DNA from: Steromphala cineraria
Lineage: Eukaryota; Mollusca; Gastropoda; Trochida; Trochidae
DNA length: 64,000 nt
Reading direction: 5' to 3'
Assembly (NCBI GenBank): GCA_916613615.1
Contig: OU744724.1
Location: 20,322,171-20,386,170, forward strand
Position numbers and translations under genes: made by a program. A model generated the notes under the pieces. It saw only the letters and a list, made by a program, of their open reading frames with translations. It was not told the origin of the DNA and did no database searches. How positions within the stretch are numbered: position 1 is the first letter of the stretch; every line of letters begins with the position of its first letter. Of the stretch, positions 10,075 to 21,905 are shown piece by piece.

Positions 10075-13000
10075 TAGAGCCATTGGCTCTGTAGCTCATC
10101 AGGCATCATATCAAGTTTGCTTTATACAGGCAAGATGAGCTAAAAATGAAACTGATGTTACCTATTGCAAGAAAACCTCTAAAAAAAATAGAAAACAAAT
10201 GTATTATTATTCAACACTTTCTAGATCGCCAATATCAGACAGTGAAAGAAGTCCATACTAAAATATCCAAGGAGAAATAAATTTGCCCTAGACTGTCATC
10301 TAATGGAGAAAAATAGGTTTTTAAGATTGTGACCCCTGTGACCCTATTTGGGGTCATGGGGTCACAAAACCTACAGTTTAGAATCCCAATTGGCCAAGGA
10401 GTCTACATGCAGTCTTTCAGCTCAATAGACCTTTAGGAGCTAAAGATGATGATGAAAATAAGTTTTTAAGGTTGTGACCCCTGTGACCCTATTTGGGGTC
10501 ATGGGGTCACGAAATCTACAAATTAGAATCCCCATTGTCCAAGGTGTCTGCACATATCAATATTAACTCTCTAGACCTTTTGGAACTGGAGAAGAAGATG
10601 AGAATTGATTTTTAAGGTTGTGACCCCTGTGACCCTATTTGGGGTCATGGGGTCACGAAATCTACAATTAAGAATCCCGATTGGCCAAGGAGTCTGCACA
10701 TATAATTTTCAACTCTATAGTCCTTTTAGTACTGGAGAAGAAGATGAAAATAGGTTTTTAAGGTTGTGACCCCTGTGACCCTATTTGGGATCACAGGGTC
10801 ACCAAAGTTACAAATTAGAATCCCCATTGTCCAAGGAGTATGCACATATAATTTTTAACTCTCTACTCCTTTTGGAACTGGAGAAGAAGATGAAAATAGG
10901 TATTTAAGGTTGTGACCCCTGTGACCCTATTTGGGATCACAGGGTCACCAAAGTTACAAATTAGAATCCCCATTGTCCAAGGAGTCTGCACATATAATTT
11001 TTAACTCTCTACTCCTTTTGGAACTGGAGAAGAAGATGAAAATAGGTATTTAAGGTTGTGACCCCTGTGACCCTATTTGGGGTCACAGGTTCACCAAAGT
11101 TACAAATTAGAATCCCCATTGTCCAAGGAGTCTGCACATATCACTTTCAACTCTCTAGTCCTTTTACAACTGGAGAAGAAGATGAAAATAGGTATTTAAG
11201 GTTGTGACCCCTGTGACCCTATTTGGGGTCATGGGGTCACGAAATCTACAATTTAGAATCCCCATTGGCCAAGGAGTCTGCACATATCGTTTTTAACTCT
11301 CTAGTCCTTTTAGAACTGGAGAAGAAGATGAAAATAGGTTTTTAAGGTTGTGACCCCTGTGACCCTATTTGGGGTCACAGGGTCACCAAAGTTACAAATT
11401 AGAATCTTCATTGTCCAAGGAGTCTGCACATATCGTTTTTAACTCTCTAGTCTTTTTAGAACTGGAGAAGAAGATGAATATAGGTTTTTAAGGTTGTGAC
11501 CCCTGTGACCCTATTTGGGGTCACCGGGTCACCAAAGTTACAAATTAGAATCTCCATTGGCCAAGGAGTCTGCACATATCATTTTTAACTCTCTACTCCT
11601 TTTGGAACTGGAGAAGAAGATGAAAATAGGTATTTAAGGTTGTGACCCCTGTGACCCTATTTGGGGTCACAGGGTCACCAAAGTTACAAATTAGAATCTC
11701 CATTGTCCAAGGAGTCTGCACATATAATTTTTAACTCTCTACTCCTTTTGGAACTGGAGAAGAAGATGAAAATAGGTATTTAAGGTTGTGACCCCTGTGA
11801 CCCTATTTGGGATCACAGGGTCACCAAAGTTACAAATTAGAATCTCCATTGGCCAAGGAGTCTGCACATATCATTTTTAACTCTCTACTCCTTTTGGAAC
11901 TGGAGAAGAAGATGAAAATAGGTATTTAAGGTTGTGACCCCTGTGACCCTATTTGGGGTCACAGGTTCACCAAAGTTACAAATTAGAATCCCCATTGTCC
12001 AAGGAGTCTGCACATATCACTTTCAACTCTCTAGTCCTTTTAGAACTGGAGAAGAAGATGAAAATAGGTATTTAAGGTTGTGACCCCTGTGACCCTATTT
12101 GGGGTCATGGGGTCACGAAATTTACAATTTAGAATCCCCATTGGCCAAGGAGTCTGCACATATCGTTTTTAACTCTCTAGTCTTTTTAGAACTGGAGAAG
12201 AAGATGAATATAGGTTTTTAAGGTTGTGACCCCTGTGACCCTATTTGGGGTCACCGGGTCACCAAAGTTACAAATTAGAATCTCCATTGGCCAAGGAGTC
12301 TGCACATATCATTTTTAACTCTCTACTCCTTTTGGAACTGGAGAAGAAGATGAAAATAGGTATTTAAGGTTCTGACCCCTGTGACCCTATTTGGGGTCAC
12401 AGGGTCACCAAAGTTACAAATTAGAATCTCCATTGTCCAAGGAGTATGCACATATAATTTTTAACTCTCTACTCCTTTTGGAACTGGAGAAGAAGATGAA
12501 AATAGGTATTTAAGGTTGTGACCCCTGTGACCCTATTTGGGATCACAGGGTCACCAAAGTTACAAATTAGAATCTCCATTGGCCAAGGAGTCTGCACATA
12601 TAATTTTTAACTCTCTACTCCTTTTGGAACTGGAGAAGAAGATGAAAATAGGTATTTAAGGTTGTGACCCCTGTGACCCTATTTGGGGTCACAGGTTCAC
12701 CAAAGTTACAAATTAGAATCCCCATTGTCCAAGGAGTCTGCACATATCACTTTCAACTCTCTAGTCCTTTTAGAACTGGAGAAGAAGATGAAAATAGGTA
12801 TTTAAGGTTGTGACCCCTGTGACCCTATTTGGGGTCATGGGGTCACGAAATCTACAATTTAGAATCCCCATTGGCCAAGGAGTCTGCACATATCGTTTTT
12901 AACTCTCTAGTCCTTTTAGAACTGGAGAAGAAGATGAAAATAGGTTTTTAAGGTTGTGACCCCTGTGACCCTATTTGGGGTCACAGGGTCACCAAAGTTA

Positions 13001-15981
13001 CAAATTAGAATCTTCATTGTCCAAGGAGTCTGCACATATCGTTTTTAACTCTCTAGTCTTTTTAGAACTGGAGAAGAAGATGAATATAGGTTTTTAAGGT
13101 TGTGACCCCTGTGACCCTATTTGGGGTCACAGGGTCACCAAAGTTACAAATTAGAATCTCCATTGTCCAAGGAGTATGCACATATAATTTTTAACTCTCT
13201 ACTCCTTTTGGAACTGGAGAAGAAGATGAAAATAGGTATTTAAGGTTGTGACCCCTGTGACCCTATTTGGGATCACAGGGTCACCAAAGTTACAAATTAG
13301 AATCTCCATTGGCCAAGGAGTCTGCACATATCATTTTTAACTCTCTACTCCTTTTGGAACTGGAGAAGAAGATGAAAATAGGTATTTAAGGTTGTGACCC
13401 CTGTGACCCTATTTGGGGTCACAGGTTCACCAAAGTTACAAATTAGAATCCCCATTGTCCAAGGAGTCTGCACATATCACTTTCAACTCTCTAGTCCTTT
13501 TAGAACTGGAGAAGAAGATGAAAATAGGTATTTAAGGTTGTGACCCCTGTGACCCTATTTGGGGTCATGGGGTCACGAAATCTACAATTTAGAATCCCCA
13601 TTGGCCAAGGAGTCTGCACATATCGTTTTTAACTCTCTAGTCTTTTTAGAACTGGAGAAGAAGATGAATATAGGTTTTTAAGGTTGTGACCCCTGTGACC
13701 CTATTTGGGGTCACCGGGTCACCAAAGTTACAAATTAGAATCTCCATTGGCCAAGGAGTCTGCACATATCATTTTTAACTCTCTACTCCTTTTGGAACTG
13801 GAGAAGAAGATGAAAATAGGTATTTAAGGTTCTGACCCCTGTGACCCTATTTGGGGTCACAGGGTCACCAAAGTTACAAATTAGAATCTCCATTGTCCAA
13901 GGAGTATGCACATATAATTTTTAACTCTCTACTCCTTTTGGAACTGGAGAAGAAGATGAAAATAGGTATTTAAGGTTGTGACCCCTGTGACCCTATTTGG
14001 GATCACAGGGTCACCAAAGTTACAAATTAGAATCTCCATTGGCCAAGGAGTCTGCACATATAATTTTTAACTCTCTACTCCTTTTGGAACTGGAGAAGAA
14101 GATGAAAATAGGTATTTAAGGTTGTGACCCCTGTGACCCTATTTGGGGTCACAGGTTCACCAAAGTTACAAATTAGAATCCCCATTGTCCAAGGAGTCTG
14201 CACATATCACTTTCAACTCTCTAGTCCTTTTAGAACTGGAGAAGAAGATGAAAATAGGTATTTAAGGTTGTGACCCCTGTGACCCTATTTGGGGTCATGG
14301 GGTCACGAAATCTACAATTTAGAATCCCCATTGGCCAAGGAGTCTGCACATATCGTTTTTAACTCTCTAGTCCTTTTAGAACTGGAGAAGAAGATGAAAA
14401 TAGGTTTTTAAGGTTGTGACCCCTGTGACCCTATTTGGGGTCACAGGGTCACCAAAGTTACAAATTAGAATCTTCATTGTCCAAGGAGTCTGCACATATC
14501 GTTTTTAACTCTCTAGTCTTTTTAGAACTGGAGAAGAAGATGAATATAGGTTTTTAAGGTTGTGACCCCTGTGACCCTATTTGGGGTCACCGGGTCACCA
14601 AAGTTACAAATTAGAATCTCCATTGGCCAAGGAGTCTGCACATATCATTTTTAACTCTCTACTCCTTTTGGAACTGGAGAAGAAGATGAAAATAGGTATT
14701 TAAGGTTGTGACCCCTGTGACCCTATTTGGGATCACAGGGTCACCAAAGTTACAAATTAGAATCCCAATTGGCCAAGGAGTCTGCACATATCATTTTTAA
14801 CTCTCTAGTCCTTCTGGAACTGGAGAAGAAGATGAAAATAGGTTTTTAAGGTTGTGACCCCTGTGACCCTATTTGGGGTCACAGGGTCACCAAAGTTACA
14901 AATTAGAATCTCCATTGTCCAAGAAGTCTGCACATATAATTTTTAACTCTCTACTCCTTTTGGAACTGGAGAAGAAGATGAAAATAGGATTTAAGGTTGT
15001 GATCCCTGTGACCCTATTTGAGGTCACAGGTTCACCAAAGTTACAAATTAGAATCCCAATTGTCCAAGGAGTCTGCACATATCACTTTCAACTCTCTAGT
15101 CCTTTTAGAACTGGAGAAGAAGATGAAAATAGGTATTTAAGGTTGTGACCCCTGTGACCCTATTTGGGATCACAGGGTCACCAAAGTTACAAATTAGAAT
15201 CCCAATTGGCCAAGGAGTCTGCACATATCATTTTTAACTCTCTAGTCCTTCTGGAACTGGAGAAGAAGATGAAAATAGGTTTTTAAGGTTGTGACCCCTG
15301 TGACCCTATTTGGGGTCACAGGGTCACCAAAGTTACAAATTAGAATCTCCATTGTCCAAGAAGTCTGCACATATAATTTTTAACTCTCTACTCCTTTTGG
15401 AACTGGAGAAGAAGATGAAAATAGGATTTAAGGTTGTGATCCCTGTGACCCTATTTGAGGTCACAGGTTCACCAAAGTTACAAATTAGAATCCCAATTGT
15501 CCAAGGAGTCTGCACATATCACTTTCAACTCTCTAGTCCTTTTAGAACTGGAGAAGAAGATGAAAATAGGTATTTAAGGTTGTGACCCCTGTGACCCTAT
15601 TTGGGGTCACAGGGTCACCAAAGTTACAAATTAGAATCCCCATTGGCCAAGAAGTCTGCACATATAATTTTTAACTCTCTAGTCCTTCTGGAACTGGAGA
15701 AGAAGATGAAAATAGGTTTTTAAAGTTGTGACCCCTGTGACCCTATTTTGGGTCACAGGGTCACCAAAGTTACAAATTAGAATCTCCATATGCTAAGGTA
15801 CTTGTACACAAAATTTCAGCTCTCTAATGTGTATGGTTCATGAGGAGAAGTCGAAAGTGTCAAAAGTTTACGGACGGACGACGGACGGACGACGGACGAC
15901 GGACGACGGACGACGGACGGACGCCGGACGACGGGCCATGCCATAAGCCCATCTGGACTTTCAGTCCTGATGAGCTAAAAA
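10075..15981 (+). mobile_element. Large tandem-repeat element, family A copy 2 (~38 units)
   Basis: The ends are the same as copy 1: TAGAGCCATTGGCTCTG at the left, and (ACGG)n plus GGACTTTCAGTCC and TGATGAGCTAAAAA at the right. The array runs from 10329 to about 15790. The join to the flanking ~165-bp repeat at 15982 (CAGAATAACC) continues the sequence broken at 6206, so both copies sit inside one older repeat. Confidence 0.75.
10325..15790. repeat. ~146-bp tandem array with 437-bp and ~1460-bp higher-order periods
   Basis: About 38 units. The rare variant GATGAATATAGG occurs at 11473, 12203, 13079, 13663 and 14539; intervals are multiples of 146, and 12203 to 13663 is ten units (1460 bp). 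Near the right end a three-unit block repeats with a 437-bp shift (14873-15148 and 15310-15585 are identical). Confidence 0.9.
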
Positions 15982-16370
15982 TCAGAATAACCTAAATAGC
16001 AAAAGGCACCATTCCAGTATTAGATCTAACCACATACCAAGTTTCATGAAAAAATGTTGAACGGTTTTTGAGATATGGTCCGGAAACGAAAGCCTCCCCC
16101 AATATGCACTAAGTTCAAAATGTTTCCATGGCAACCAGAAGAAATAAAACATTTAGAATAACCAAAATAGCAAAAGGCACCACTCCAGTACTAGATCTAA
16201 CCACATACCAAGTTTCGTGAAAAAATATTGAACGGTTTTGGAGATATGGTCCGGAAACGAAAGCCTCCCCCAATATGCACTAATTTCAAAATGTTTCCAT
16301 GGAAACCAAAAAAAAAAAAATTCAGACTAACCAAAATAGCAAAAGGCACCACTCCAGTACTAGATCTAAC
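15982..16370. repeat. ~165-bp dispersed tandem repeat (right part)
   Basis: Units again start near 15983, 16153 and 16322 with cagaataacc(t)aaatagc and carry the conserved word gatatggtccggaaacga. This continues the array at 5215-6206. Confidence 0.75.
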
Positions 16371-16447
16371 CACAGGGACATGTATTGCTTAAATACAGCG
16401 TTAGAAAGACATACATACTCATAGACCCTACCCTAATACTATATATA
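16371..16447 (+). mobile_element. Half of a CACAGGGACATGT MITE
   Basis: It starts CACAGGGACATGTATTG and shares the words acagcgttag and actcatagaccctacc with the full palindromic copy at 25015-25156, but only one arm is present. It is inserted in, or fused to, the ~165-bp repeat. Confidence 0.6.
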
Positions 16448-17080
16448 AGGAAAGGGATGTAACGCAATGATCGGACAACACCCAAACAAAGTCAAATTAA
16501 AAATCAAAAATAATTTTTGGGAAAACTTCAAGACAACCAATCGAAAGCTAAATGATTTCCCTACAAAATGAGCTATCGACTATTTAAATCGGATCATTAT
16601 TACAAAAGTTACAGGCGACGACATCTCTAAAATCGCTACCTCAAGAGTTTTACGCCAAAATCCCAACTCACGAAAAACAACCAAAACTTACCTTTTATGG
16701 ACGTTTATTATTTTAAGAGAAGATGACAACACCTATGTAGTGTTCGATTCAATCGGCAACATCAGTCTGCAGGTGTCAACGATGAGAACAACGTCTATGT
16801 ATCATTTCTTTGATAGCCAGCAGACATTATTTGTAAAATCGGCGGCTGTCCTGTCAACTTGTCAGCCATTGATGACCTTGACATTCGTTTGACCTGAACA
16901 AACCGCAGCAAATATGCACGTTTCTTGAGCTCCTCACAGTGCTTGTAGCTATGTTAGTAAACAACAACACGTGGGGTCGAAGACACCGTCAGAGACCTTC
17001 CAGTTCCAGCTCGTTCCGCCCAATGAATCCAATGAACAAGAGCTTTTTGAATATAGATTATTGTGATATATCCAATCTAG
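16448..17080. other. No gene seen
   Basis: AT-rich sequence with no convincing exon, repeat or hairpin. A short ATG frame at 17025-17118 runs into the exon candidate below in a different phase. Confidence 0.4.
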
Positions 17081-17254
17081 ACCAGGCAGGAACTGAGAGA
17101 TTTCCGCAAGCTTAAAATTTTGGCTGAATCAGCAACACAGAAATTGAAGGCCAACTTCAAACTGTTCATTGGCAAAGCTTCTATTCTCGACAATAACGAC
17201 TCAAGTGCTGACATTGGCAATGTGTCCCTCGAAAGGAGAAAAGTCACTATAAGG
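17081..17254 (+). CDS. Candidate internal exon, function unknown
   Basis: One plus-strand frame is open from a TAG at 17078-17080 to the donor AAG|GTGAGC at 17254/17255. It encodes about 58 residues of ordinary soluble composition (for example FRKLKILAESATQKLK). A shorter ATG frame upstream would join it only with a one-base shift, so it may be a decayed exon or contain an indel. I recognise no family. It does not join in phase to the next candidate exon at 17693. Confidence is low. Confidence 0.25.
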
Positions 17255-17699
17255 TGAGCTTTCACGACTACAATATTTAAATATTCTGTTGAAAATATCA
17301 ACTCTAGGTTATTGTAGTGTCGAATTTGATTGGGCTAGCTTAGGGCAAGAAGGTATTTTTGTTTTGATTAATAGCAATCATTTTTAAAATTTATTTTTTA
17401 ACTAGGAATATATATGGGAAGTGTATTTAAAAAAACGAATCTAAAATTTGTAATAAAATTTATTTAATATTTTGTTTCAATATATCTAATCAGTCTATTT
17501 TATCGTTATATACAATCTGCTAGGTGTAACAACAGCTTATAGTTAAGGCAACAATAGTTTAAAGTGCCACAAATGCTTATATATACAGTAGTATTTTGGC
17601 ATATCAAAAGTTGAATTGGGGACAGAGTCTGGAATCAAATATAATTCAAATTCATATTTATATTCCATATCTTTCAATATTTTCTTTTCTAGTTTTTAA

Positions 17700-18329
17700 A
17701 TGGCTCTGTATGTTCGAGAATTGATTGAAGAGTAAGTATTTGAGATTTTGATGTTCTGATTAAGAACAATTTACTGGCAACCTCTTATGCATCTTCATTT
17801 GATGAGAACTCCAAACTATGTTCATGTTCAAGGTTATGTATATGAAATGCTAAGTATTAATTGTTCATCGTCAAGGATAATACCTTTGTTTCCCTCATTA
17901 ATTACATAATATACATGAATATTTAAGATCCCCCTTTTTTAGGACACCACTAAACCATACAAATGAGGGCTGTTAAGATCAAGCCTTCCTTAGGTTTTTG
18001 TATTATATGTTAAATAGATGACATATCTATAAGTATTGCTGATATTGGAAAAGGTTTTATAAGGAGGCTTGGCAAAGGTGGTTTTGCTTTAACAATACAA
18101 ATGAAAAATGTAGCCAATAATCCATCAATGATCACACAAGTTCTTTTTACAATATGAGATATGCTCAGAAATGTTTTGAATTGTTTATGCAAAATTAGTT
18201 TTTTTTTATTCAAATGTTTTCCATTTAAGAAACTCATTTCTATTTTTGCAGATATTTACAATCAAAATGTCTTAACACAAGAAGAATGGGAAGACACTAT
18301 TTTTGGGAGAAAATTGCCAGGAAATTCAG
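17700..18329 (+). CDS. Candidate two-exon gene start with SANT/Myb-like flavour
   Basis: An ATG at 17700 opens a 32-base coding piece (MALYVRELIE) ending at donor GTAAGT (17732). An acceptor TTTTTGCAG leads into 18252-18329, which continues in phase to give ...YLQSKCLNTRRMGRHYFWEK... and ends at donor GTTAGC. The aromatic and basic spacing recalls Myb/SANT- or MADF-like DNA-binding helices, a weak impression. No following exon was found; MITEs follow from 18433. It could be a gene start whose remainder is lost, or chance. Confidence 0.3.
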
Positions 18330-18432
18330 GTTAGCAAGATAATGAAGAATCATGGAATTTTAAACTTTATCTGAAATAAATATTTGCAAAAGTCTGAAGT
18401 CTTGTGTACATACTTCTTTGCTCATCAGGACC

Positions 18433-18768
18433 TCAAGAAGACAAGGAGTTAATGGATCATCAACTTCTTTATTGTAAAATGTAGCGGCGTTTCGGTATAG
18501 ATTCTTATAGCGTTTTCAATCGAATGGGAAAATGGAAGTACAGCAATTTATACATATTGACATGATGATGAGATAACAATTACTTTAACAACAGGATAAG
18601 ATAACAATTACATTAACAACAGGATGAGAAAACAATTACATTAACAACAGGATAAGATAACACTTACATTTACAACAGGATAAGATAACAATTACATTAA
18701 CAACAGGATAAGATAACAATTACATCTAACTTAACAGTTGATAATCCATAAACTCCTTGTCTTCTTGA
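18433..18768. mobile_element. MITE with 31-bp TIRs enclosing a 28-bp minisatellite
   Basis: Inverted ends TCAAGAAGACAAGGAGTT (18433) and AACTCCTTGTCTTCTTGA (to 18768) extend over about 30 bp. Between them, 18559-18735 holds about six copies of a 28-bp unit with the words gataagataacaattac and attaacaacag. No clear target duplication was seen. Confidence 0.65.
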
Positions 18769-18892
18769 TATCTAACTTCTGAAATGCCTCTCTAACTTAA
18801 TCATAAACAAGATTTTACTGGACTGAAGGGCTTGAGATATTTTATGATTGAAGATGAAGGTTGAATACAAAATACAATGTATTAATAAAAAA

Positions 18893-19259
18893 TAGAGCCA
18901 TTGGCTCTGTAGCTCATCAGGCATCATATCAAGTTTGCTTTATACAGGCAAGATGAGCTAAAAATGAAACTGATGTTACCTATTGCAAGAAAATCTATAA
19001 AAAAATTACAAAACAAATGTACAAATGGCCAAGGAGTCTGCACATATAATTTTTAACTCTCTAGTCCTTTTAGAACTGGAGAAGAAGATGAAAATAGGTT
19101 TTTAAAGTTGTGACCCCTGTGACCCTATACACAAAATTTCAGCTCTCTAATGTGTATGGTTCATGAGGAGAAAGTGTCAAAAGTTTACGGACGGACGAAC
19201 GCCGGACGACGGGCCATGCCATAAGCCCATCTGGACTTTCAGTCCTGATGAGCTAAAAA
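18893..19259 (+). mobile_element. Family A element with less than one internal unit
   Basis: Both termini of the large elements are present: TAGAGCCATTGGCTCTG at the left; GGGCCATGCCATAAGCCC, GGACTTTCAGTCC and TGATGAGCTAAAAA at the right. The centre contains only a fragment of one 146-bp unit and a very short (ACGG)n. It shows the mobile unit without its expansion, or a collapsed copy. Confidence 0.8.
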
Positions 19260-20570
19260 ATGGGGAACAGGCTTATTAGGCTTTTTTATTGGTTCTCTTT
19301 ACACAATTCATAAACTGGACACAAAGACAAGAAAGTGTGAAACTTCAAATGCTATGAAAGACAATTGTAACTGTCAACATGTAAGTATGTAATATGTTTT
19401 CAAATGTTAATTACTGGGTATGCCTCATATCGAAACTGGCTGCTGATATTAAAAAAGAGGAATTTATATAAACAATCAAGAATGCGTCCATGATAGACAG
19501 TACTGTTTCAATTTCCTTTTAAAAAACTTGTCATAAGAGGATTCGTCAATACTTTACCGCTGTCATGTAATTCAGACATCAATTGAGATTGTATGAAAAT
19601 AATATATTTAAAAAAATAAAATTTAGAGAATACGAAAATTCTAAGCTTTGTTTCACAGGGTGAGTATTATGACGGTTTGTCAATACTCCAGCCATATATA
19701 TAAGCAAAACTTACAATGTCTTGGCAAGCGCCACCGTTTGGATATTAAACTTTAAATACTCTTAAGAAACTAAAACGTTGAATATGACATACTAGTATAT
19801 GTTGAAAAGAAGTACTTAGACAGAACGCTGTTGCAGTTGTGGATGAAATCGTCCGACTAAAAATGTTTCATTCTCTACATTTATCCCCTAGAAAATATTT
19901 AATAAAATGTAGCCTGACTATTGAGAATTTAGCTGATTGTGCTACGGAGAGCCTTTGAATATGCTAAAGGATAAATCAAATGATATTACTTTCGGTAGAA
20001 TCGCTTACGATATTTGAGATAAAAAATATATTTTTAAGGGTGCGATCATGTTTGAAATCATCCTGTAAACCCGGTGACTTCATCCTTTAGCGCGTCAAAA
20101 GCAAGACAAAAGGAGTCACTTAATTTCAATTGGTTTACAGGATGGCTCGAACTGGGCTGAGCCCAGTCTGTGTAGTACTTACTTAGCGCGCTCAATACCC
20201 TGGTTGAGTAGTGTTGACAGCCAATTGTAACAGCCTAGACTTCCTTTAATGACTTCAACTGATGATTATAGGCATGTGGCTCTGGTTTAAAAATTGTTTG
20301 GAATTGCCTAATTCATTTGGAATACTAACAAAAAAGACTTAATTAGAACAAAGACTAAAATGGGAATCATTATTATGGTATGAATACTTCTGTATGTTAA
20401 TCAGACCTATAATTATAATTTGTTAAACTAAGAAAATGGAATGCCTGGTAAGTGTTCCCAATCTATTTCTAGTAACAATCAAAAGCATTAGCCTTTCAGT
20501 AAATGTTCCTCACTTTTGTTATTGGTGTGATATTAGGCCTATGCCTCGATCATGTCTTTAATAAATATAT
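19260..20570. other. No gene seen
   Basis: AT-rich, with stop codons frequent in all frames. A modest inverted pair (ATCCTGTAAAC near 20061 and GTTTACAGGAT near 20133) may be a decayed small element. Confidence 0.4.
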
Positions 20571-20742
20571 CAGTGTATAAAATAGATTGGAAACCTAGCC
20601 TGTCCTGAAAATTAATTGATCCATTCCTTAGGGGAAAATAAAGAAAACTTTTTAAAAGTTACCAGTCCTGACCAAAAAGTAACCAGTCCTGGCAAAAAGT
20701 AGTCAGTCAAGGATAGGGGGACTGGCAATATTTTATACACTG
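20571..20742. mobile_element. 172-bp CAGTGTATAAAAT MITE, copy 1
   Basis: Ends are CAGTGTATAAAAT and ATTTTATACACTG. The interior contains two partial repeats of GTAACCAGTCCTGGC. A second copy of exactly 172 bp, reverse oriented, lies at 59091-59262. The CAGTG termini recall hAT elements; no clean flanking duplication is seen at this copy. Confidence 0.7.
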
Positions 20743-21668
20743 AATAGTGAATATATGTGTCAATAAAAATATTACTTATTTTCAATTTCTTGTATGTATA
20801 AACCCTTAGAGGAGCTGTGATGGAATAAAATTTCAAATACTGTATTGCAGAAAACATACAAACAGATATAACATAAAACATATTCGTAAAGAATATAAAA
20901 TCATAAAATGTAAGGAGATCCATAAAACATTAATTATAATTATTTATAGACTACCTGTTGACAAAACCTGGTTTAACGAATACGATTTTAACATTTTGGT
21001 CTTTTTGATTCAAGGACAAACCCGTCGATTTTTCAACCACTGACAAAGCGAGAGACAAACAATAACAGTAAAAGGTATTATATAGCCCAGTCGCATTCTA
21101 ATCTTGATTACAAATCGAAACCAGATCGAAGTGCCCGGACACTTCCGTACTGACACTGGGAGTGAGTGCTTAGTTCTTCGATTTCCAAATACTCCCTACC
21201 TCAGCCAACAACAAGTATAAATGACTAAAAACCATTTACCCGTAATAGTTGAAGTGAGTCCTTGTACCTGGCTTATTAAAACAACAGGTAAATATCCACC
21301 CCTTTGTCAAAACGTGGAGTCGTCAGCTTCGACGACTTGGTATCCGGGTTCGGAGTTCACGTGAACAGCCAATCAACAGTTTCATACTGACGTGGTTCAT
21401 GTGACGATGAGCGCAAACCGTTTGCGCTAGTGAAAGCAACAACCATTTTATTAATGACAGTAGGCCTACTTAGCACGATTTTATACATAGAAATAGAACG
21501 GAAATAAATGTGACACAAATATTTCTTATATAAATCTGGCGCACTGCACATATCTAAGGCTATGATAAACCTTTTAAGTTAAAAACAAACTTTGTTAATA
21601 TTTATTCATTGTGGTTGATTCAAGCTGAAACTATCTTTATATGATAGGCACTGTCTCTCTTTTCCCAA
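20743..21668. other. No gene seen
   Basis: A small palindrome AGCGCAAACCGTTTGCGCT lies near 21411-21429, with CCAAT-like words around 21369. No exon is supported. Confidence 0.4.
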
Positions 21669-21905
21669 TGTGTCAATGCAAACCCGGTTTACAAAAAATG
21701 GAGCTTGGCGACAAAGGGGTTAAAGAAAGTCAAGTGGGTTGGCATAGACTGTTTCTGCACACTAGGTCAAAGCCTTGGCCTATCCTGGGAAAATGTTTAG
21801 CTAAGCATTGAAGACATGTGTCAATGAATACCCGGTTTCCGAAAAATGGAGCTTGGCGACAAAGGGGTTAAAGAAAGTCAAGAGGGTTGGCACAGACCGT
21901 TTCTA
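21669..21905. repeat. Direct repeat of ~90 bp, two copies 148 bp apart
   Basis: 21669-21758 and 21817-21905 share TGTGTCAATG and ATGGAGCTTGGCGACAAAGG with a few substitutions. This is a local duplication of unknown origin. Confidence 0.75.

Noticed and set aside
6440..15790. Possible CRISPR array (regular repeats over several kb)
   Set aside because: Units are ~146 bp, whole units repeat with only small differences, there are no unique spacers, and no cas genes occur. The setting is eukaryotic.
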